64,000 bases of DNA from Rhodospirillaceae bacterium. Lineage in GTDB: Bacteria > Pseudomonadota > Alphaproteobacteria > Azospirillales > Azospirillaceae. The DNA lies in the NCBI GenBank assembly GCA_029267445.1, contig JAJUIU010000010.1, positions 1-64,000 on the forward strand, given 5' to 3'. A program made the position numbers and the translations under genes. The notes under the pieces are model-generated. The model had not been told where the DNA came from, did not search any database, and saw only the letters and a program-made list of their open reading frames with translations. Positions 57,457-64,000 of the stretch are shown here, one piece after another. Each line of letters begins with the position of its first letter. The stretch's first letter is position 1.

Positions 57457-58947
57457 TCACAATGCAGGCAGCGGCAGACGCAGGGGGGATGGCCCGGACT
57501 CCGCCTGCCACTCCGCCAGCAGGCTCCCGTCGGTCTGGCCCGCCAGCGACAGCCAGTTGCGGCAGCGCAGGATACGGCGGCCCGTCTCCGGGAAGGCGTG
57601 CATCTCCAGGTCGAGCCCGTCGAACAGCGTCTCCCGGCCGGAGGCCGCCCGCTCCATCATGTCGAGCGCGAAGCCGCCGGGCGGGGGATGCACGATGCCG
57701 GAACTGACCAGCTGCCGCATGTCGAGGTCGAGGCCCCGGATGCCCCCGCTGGCGCCGAAATGCACCTCGCCCGACAGCACCGTCACGCGGCAGCGGGTCT
57801 CGCGCGTGAAGCCGGCCAGCAGGCGCACCAGCCGCCGCCACTCCTCCCGGTGGGTGGGGCTGCGCCACTGGTCGCGCAGATCGTCCTCCAGGCGCTGACG
57901 CCCCGGCAGCCAGGACAGCAGGCGCTCCGCCAGTCCGAATCCTGGGAAGACCACCGGGACGCTGGACATCAGCAGCAGGTGCCGGCAGTCCCGGAAACGC
58001 TCCAGCCAGCCCGGCAGCAGGGCCCAGCTCTCGGCGGACAGCACCCGGTCCGGCCGCCGCTCCGCCCTGAGGTCGAGGGCGAGGATGCCGGTGCCGTCCA
58101 GGCGGATCGCCTGGGTGTGCGTACCGGGCGGACCGCACAGCGTCTCCGGCGGGTCGTCCGGCGACATGCCCAGCTGGAAATGCCGGAAGGCCCGGCGCGC
58201 GGACCTGTAGATCGCCTGATAGACCGGACTGTCGAGCAGGTCGGCGGGATGGGAGCCCCAGCCATCGATGATGTCGTGGTCGTCCCACATGCAGAAGGCG
58301 GGCAGTGAGGCCAGGACCGCCGCCGGCTCGGGCTGGCCCCAGCCGCGGCGGTAGACCTCCAGGTACCAGCGGTCGAGCTGTCCCTCGAGTTCCGGCGGGG
58401 CGTCCGCCGCCGCGCGCCTAGCGTCGCTGAGCCCCGCCAGGGGGGAAAGCCTCTGCACGCCCGTCCACAGTCCGTCAGCGTAGACCTGGTCCCCGCCCAT
58501 CAGCAGCAGATGGAACGGCTGCGCCCTGTGGCGCCCCAGCAGTCCACCCCAGAGCGTGTTGCGCGACAGACCCGCGGCGGCGATCTCCGCCTCGTCCTCG
58601 CAGCCGCCGCACGCGGCGAAGGCGATGCGGGGCGGCAGGACCGTGCCCTGCACGGGGAAGTGCCAGCTCCGGGGATCGTCGACGAAGCCGTAGGAGCAGC
58701 GGCTCTCCTGCGGTCCGCGCGGCACGGCGAAGTCGTAGCGCCAGAGGGTCTCGCCGCCATAGTCGTGCAGGAAGCGCGGGGGGATCGCGATCCGAACACC
58801 GTCCGCCCGCATGTCGGGCGGGTCCCTGTCGCCCGCGACCAGCACCGTGGCCGACACGCGCCAGCGATCCCCCTGGGTGCCGCGTGCGTGCAGGATGGGC
58901 CCAAGGCGCAGATCCGGCCCGGCGCGGCGGTGTCGTCGGCTCACCAT
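57457..58947 (-). CDS. PhoD-like metallophosphatase
   Basis: 496 aa. Metal-site motifs in order: HLLLMGGDQVYADG (about residue 165), FCMWDDHDIIDGWGS (about 233) and VTVLSGEVHFG (about 396). A short beta-rich N-domain precedes them. No signal or lipobox is visible, unlike classical secreted PhoD, so this is probably a cytoplasmic member. Substrate unknown. Confidence 0.87.
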   Translation of the reverse strand: MVSRRHRRAGPDLRLGPILHARGTQGDRWRVSATVLVAGDRDPPDMRADGVRIAIPPRFLHDYGGETLWRYDFAVPRGPQESRCSYGFVDDPRSWHFPVQGTVLPPRIAFAACGGCEDEAEIAAAGLSRNTLWGGLLGRHRAQPFHLLLMGGDQVYADGLWTGVQRLSPLAGLSDARRAAADAPPELEGQLDRWYLEVYRRGWGQPEPAAVLASLPAFCMWDDHDIIDGWGSHPADLLDSPVYQAIYRSARRAFRHFQLGMSPDDPPETLCGPPGTHTQAIRLDGTGILALDLRAERRPDRVLSAESWALLPGWLERFRDCRHLLLMSSVPVVFPGFGLAERLLSWLPGRQRLEDDLRDQWRSPTHREEWRRLVRLLAGFTRETRCRVTVLSGEVHFGASGGIRGLDLDMRQLVSSGIVHPPPGGFALDMMERAASGRETLFDGLDLEMHAFPETGRRILRCRNWLSLAGQTDGSLLAEWQAESGPSPLRLPLPAL

Positions 58948-59016
58948 GGGGGTGTTATGGGGACGAACTCCGGCGGACGGAAGGGGCCGCCGCGCCCTGG
59001 CCTCTCGCGGCGGGTG

Positions 59017-59235
59017 TCAGTCCGGCTTCCCGGCCCGGCCCTGCAGGATGCTGAGCATGGCCTCGGGCACGGGTTCGTCCAGCACCGAATCGTAGAGCCG
59101 GTGCAGCTCCTCCACCTGCCTGCGGTAGCGGTTGAGCAGCGCGCGCGCCTGCGGATCGCTCTCCAACGCGGCCTCGATCTCGCGCCGTTCGGTGTCCGAC
59201 AGGGCGCCATCGAGGTAGGCGTTGATGTCGTTCAT
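59017..59235 (-). CDS. short anti-sigma factor without membrane segment
   Basis: 72 aa from ATG 59235; ATGs at 59250 and 59256 are alternatives. It has the anti-sigma N-domain layout: INAYLDGALSDTERREIEAAL, ALLNRYRRQVEELHRLYDSVLDEPVPEAM. The usual downstream membrane helix and periplasmic domain are missing. The EPVP end also recalls NepR-type anti-sigma factors. No Zn-binding HxxxCxxC is visible. A perfect EcfG promoter precedes it, and an ECF sigma gene lies 1.1 kb away. Confidence 0.72.
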   Translation of the reverse strand: MNDINAYLDGALSDTERREIEAALESDPQARALLNRYRRQVEELHRLYDSVLDEPVPEAMLSILQGRAGKPD

Positions 59236-59322
59236 GTCCAACCGCTTCATCAACATTGTCCGGACCACCCATTCGCCTTCGCCCGCCCATCCAGCGCGCG
59301 TTGCTGTCCGGGGCAACGCATC

Positions 59323-59347
59323 AACGGCGGACGCGACATGTTGTTCC
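59323..59347 (-). promoter_or_regulatory. EcfG-type promoter (perfect match), anti-sigma gene
   Basis: Minus-strand GGAAC-N16-CGTT about 90 nt upstream of the anti-sigma start. Its -35 is back to back with the SDR promoter -35, forming GTTCC-C-GGAAC. Confidence 0.75.
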
Positions 59348-59348
59348 C

Positions 59349-59373
59349 GGAACGGCGTCCGCCACCCGCTGTT
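59349..59373 (+). promoter_or_regulatory. EcfG-type promoter (one mismatch), SDR gene
   Basis: GGAAC-N16-TGTT, divergent from the perfect copy on the other strand, 32 nt upstream of the SDR start. Confidence 0.6.
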
Positions 59374-59404
59374 GTCCGCTGCGAACATGGCGGTGGAGAT
59401 GACG

Positions 59405-60280
59405 ATGGTCCCGGACGCAGGAATTCCCGATCCCAAAGGACAGCCGGCGCAGCATCAACAGCGGCAGCCGGGCCGCGAATCCGAGATGCAACCCAAGCCT
59501 GTCGTCATCCATGACGACTACCAGGGAAGCGGCCGGCTGACCGGCAAGGTCGCGATGATCACCGGCGGCGACAGCGGCATCGGCCGCGCCGTGGCCGTCC
59601 ATTTCGCCCGCGAGGGCGCGGATATCGCCATTGGGTACCTCGAAGAAGACCGCGACGCCGAAGAGACCCGCCGGATGGTGGAGGCGGAGGGACGGCGCTG
59701 CATCGCCTTCAAGGGCGACCTCGGATACGAGGAGCGCTGCCGGGAGTTCGTCGCGAAGACGCTGGAGGCGTTCGGGCGCATCGACATCGTCGTGAACAAC
59801 GCGGCCGAGCAGCATGCCCGCGAATCCATCGCCGAGATTTCCGCCGATCAGCTGGAGCGGACCTTCCGCACCAACATCTTCGCGCACTTCTACCTGACCA
59901 AGGCGGCGCTGCCCCATCTGAAGTCCGGCGCCAGCGTCATCTGCACGACCTCGATCACCGCCTATCGCGGCAATCCGCAGCTGATCGACTATTCCGCCAC
60001 CAAGGGCGCCATCGTGACCTTCGTGCGGTCCCTGGCTGCCAGTCTCGCCGACAAGGGCATCCGGGTGAACGGCGTCGCCCCCGGCCCGATCTGGACGCCC
60101 CTGATCCCGGCGACGTTCCCGGAGGAGAAGGTTGCGAAGTTCGGGACGGGTGAGCCGCTGGGCCGGGCGGGCCAGCCGGCCGATGTCGCCCCGAGCTACG
60201 TGTTCCTGGCTTCGCGCGACGCGAATTACATCACCGGACAGGTGCTGCATCCCAACGGGGGCGAGCCGGTCGGCGGCTGA
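59405..60280 (+). CDS. stress-type short-chain dehydrogenase/reductase
   Basis: 291 aa from ATG 59405, which follows GGTGGAG. A polar Gln/Pro-rich N-extension is seen in YhdF/Ydad-type stress SDRs. Rossmann motif MITGGDSGIGRAVAVHFAREGAD; NNAAEQ; catalytic Ser in CTTSITAYRG; Y-S-A-T-K. NAD(P)-dependent oxidoreductase, substrate unknown. Expression from an EcfG-like promoter is probable. Confidence 0.88.
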   Translation: MVPDAGIPDPKGQPAQHQQRQPGRESEMQPKPVVIHDDYQGSGRLTGKVAMITGGDSGIGRAVAVHFAREGADIAIGYLEEDRDAEETRRMVEAEGRRCIAFKGDLGYEERCREFVAKTLEAFGRIDIVVNNAAEQHARESIAEISADQLERTFRTNIFAHFYLTKAALPHLKSGASVICTTSITAYRGNPQLIDYSATKGAIVTFVRSLAASLADKGIRVNGVAPGPIWTPLIPATFPEEKVAKFGTGEPLGRAGQPADVAPSYVFLASRDANYITGQVLHPNGGEPVGG

Positions 60281-60297
60281 CAGGCGGCTGCGAGGCG

Positions 60298-60322
60298 GGC
60301 GGGGCCCACCACGGGCCCCGCC
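60298..60322. terminator. terminator between SDR and ECF sigma genes
   Basis: Perfect 10-bp stem GGCGGGGCCC / GGGCCCCGCC with an ACCAC loop, between convergent stops. Confidence 0.65.
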
Positions 60323-60334
60323 ACCCGTCAGGGC

Positions 60335-60808
60335 TCAGGCGTGCATGATGCTGTTCAGCCGCTCGCGGGCCCGGCACAGGCGCGAGCGGATGGTGCCGAT
60401 CGAGACGTTCAGCCTTTCCGCCGCCTCCTGGTAGGGGCGCCCCTCGATCGCCACCAGCTTCACCACTTTGCGCTGGCAGGGCGTCAGGCTCTTGAAGGCG
60501 CGGTCGACGTCCCGGCAGACGAGGCGGGACAGCTGAGTCGCCTCGACCGACGCGGCGTGGTCCCACAGCTCCACCTTGGTCATGTGCTTGTCGCGCTGGA
60601 GATTGTTGAAATGCAGGTTCTTCAGCATGGTCGTCAGCCACGCCTGCATGTTGGTGCCCGGCTCGAAACGGTGCGAGCGGGACAGGGCGCGCGCGACGCA
60701 GTCCTGGGTCAGGTCCTCCGCGGCGGTGGCGTCGCGGGTCAGCTTGCAGGCGTATCGGTGCAGGGCCGGAATGCAGGTCACGAGTTCATCGCTGAACGAG
60801 TAGGACAT
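60335..60808 (-). CDS. ECF sigma factor, EcfG-like
   Basis: 157 aa from ATG 60808 (CGGAG at 6 nt). Region 2 has LTRDATAAEDLTQDCVARALSRSHRFEPGTNMQAWL. Region 4 has LTPCQRKVVKLVAIEGRPYQEAAERLNVSIGTIRSRLCRARERL. The layout resembles the EcfG/ECF15 general-stress sigma factors more than RpoE types. Perfect EcfG promoters in this window make it a candidate reader, but phyR and nepR proper are not here, so assignment is provisional. Confidence 0.85.
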   Translation of the reverse strand: MSYSFSDELVTCIPALHRYACKLTRDATAAEDLTQDCVARALSRSHRFEPGTNMQAWLTTMLKNLHFNNLQRDKHMTKVELWDHAASVEATQLSRLVCRDVDRAFKSLTPCQRKVVKLVAIEGRPYQEAAERLNVSIGTIRSRLCRARERLNSIMHA

Positions 60809-60867
60809 GTATGGCTCCGTTGCTTCATGACAGCCTGATGGCTAGGGCTGGATTGGCGATTGCTTCG

Positions 60868-60892
60868 GGAACTCCCTCCTCGGCACGTCGTC
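60868..60892 (+). promoter_or_regulatory. EcfG-like promoter, no gene downstream
   Basis: GGAAC-N16-CGTC, one base from consensus. Directed rightward into the gap before glgP, away from the sigma gene. Confidence 0.4.
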
Positions 60893-61014
60893 ATCACCTC
60901 CTCGCGCCAGACGCTTCGATCCGGGCGCACCCCCGCCGTTCGCGGCGGGTGGTCCCCGTCCGCGCCGGATCGGCGGCGCTGATCGTCATGGCTGGATGCG
61001 GATCAGGATGTCGT

Positions 61015-61032
61015 GGGGCCGGGATCGGCCCC
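61015..61032. repeat. hairpin, copy 3 of a recurring motif
   Basis: GGGGCCG-GGAT-CGGCCCC, a perfect 7-bp stem, same stem and GNAT loop as at 5886 and 24172. No T-tract follows. Confidence 0.45.
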
Positions 61033-61583
61033 GCAGTCCTGTCGCGCGACGCAGGGTGGAACCCACTGGGCGTCTGTCATTGTGGCCTCCCGGACACGGT
61101 TGAACACGCAGTGGAAACGACTCGTGACTCTGAAGTGCTAAGGCAGTTGTTGATTGCCTCGGAAACGGGCCGCGCGTGGCGGATGTTCCGATACCGCTGC
61201 AAGAATTCCCACTACATGCCTGACGAATCGAATGTTCCTGAATCAGCCGCCCGATCGGGCTGGCAGGGTCGTCCGACCTCCCGACCGAAGGTGCTTGCCC
61301 GTGCGCGACGGTCCTCCGCGCAACGATGCAATCACCGTCCGTTCCCGGTGCGGGCGGGGGTGCGGGCGGCCGTGAGCGGCGTGAGAAAAAGTATTGCCAA
61401 CGAACGGTCGCCGGTGCGCAATGGCGGCCAACGGCCGGAGGGTGGGCGGCGGGAAACGCAACCTTAACCCTCTTCCCGCACTGCTTCGCGACAGGGGTGC
61501 GCGGGCGGGCGGGCTCCCGGACAACCCGGGGCGGGCAGCCATCGGCCCCGCCCGGCCAGTGACAACGTCAGGATCGCATCGGT

Positions 61584-64000
<2,417 letters not shown>

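Larger units (their letters stand above)
60809..61583. other. 775-nt intergenic region, no convincing protein gene
   Basis: It holds GGAAC-N16-CGTC at 60868-60892 (plus strand) and the hairpin GGGGCCG-GGAT-CGGCCCC at 61015-61032. A TTAACCC lies near 61465 before glgP. Open frames here lack a ribosome site and normal codon bias. It contains the ECF and glgP promoters and possibly a short untranslated RNA. Confidence 0.5.

Noticed and set aside
60811-61467. 218-codon frame between the ECF sigma and glgP genes
   Set aside because: No ribosome site, unusual composition and it overlaps the ECF promoter region; treated as non-coding.

Overview
The window is about 69% GC with dense, short-spaced genes and reads as the chromosome of a free-living, motile alphaproteobacterium. 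Several genes point to Rhodospirillales, possibly Azospirillaceae: cckA directly after flhB, gcrA, a split flagellar export cluster with a sigma54-type promoter, EcfG-type promoters and an alphaproteobacterial SOS operator. This placement is inference; no rRNA, tRNA, CRISPR array or complete insertion sequence was seen.

Layout. 1-8.1 kb: flagellar export and rod genes. fhlB-like, a small helical gene, fliO and fliP run leftward; flgB-flgC-fliE-fliQ-fliR-flhB run rightward from a sigma54-like promoter. A TPR protein cut by the left edge converges on fliP. 8.1-16.5 kb: cckA, recA (SOS box inside its promoter), an AlkC-like repair protein, alaS and a MoxR ATPase. 16.6-22.5 kb: hydrolase, ergothioneine genes egtB-egtD, membrane adenylate cyclase and a VWA protein that usually sits next to MoxR. 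22.7-27.4 kb: two unrelated-looking NADP isocitrate dehydrogenases flank gcrA and a tiny tatA operon that ends at a strong bidirectional terminator. 27.5-36 kb: LOG protein, cytochrome c'/b561 pair, LysM protein, several small unknowns, an ATP-binding protein, an ATL protein and a GNAT. 36-39 kb: guaA followed by an obviously foreign AT-rich segment with one unknown gene. 39-46.5 kb: stress-like genes (DUF892, a baeRF-like protein, small ORFs), a disordered HTH protein, a ROK kinase and azlCD. 46.7-54.3 kb: OmpA protein, two divergent LuxR regulators across an AT-rich gap, cheZ, hiuH, rlmJ, an EamA transporter and a lytic transglycosylase. 54.6-64 kb: YdcH, a TPR-methyltransferase, lrgAB, a PhoD-like phosphatase, a short anti-sigma factor, a stress SDR, an ECF sigma factor and glgP cut by the right edge.

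The most coherent system-level signal is regulatory. Four perfect GGAAC-N16-CGTT promoters (the EcfG general stress consensus) and several near matches lie just upstream of, and correctly oriented for, small genes and stress genes between 39 and 60 kb. Two of these promoter pairs are divergent. An ECF sigma factor and a membrane-segment-free anti-sigma protein are encoded in the same stretch. The best candidate for something undescribed at the protein level is the low-GC orphan placed exactly at the 3' end of guaA, a known integration site. Other small unknown gene sets are the tatA operon and the paired membrane coiled-coil proteins.
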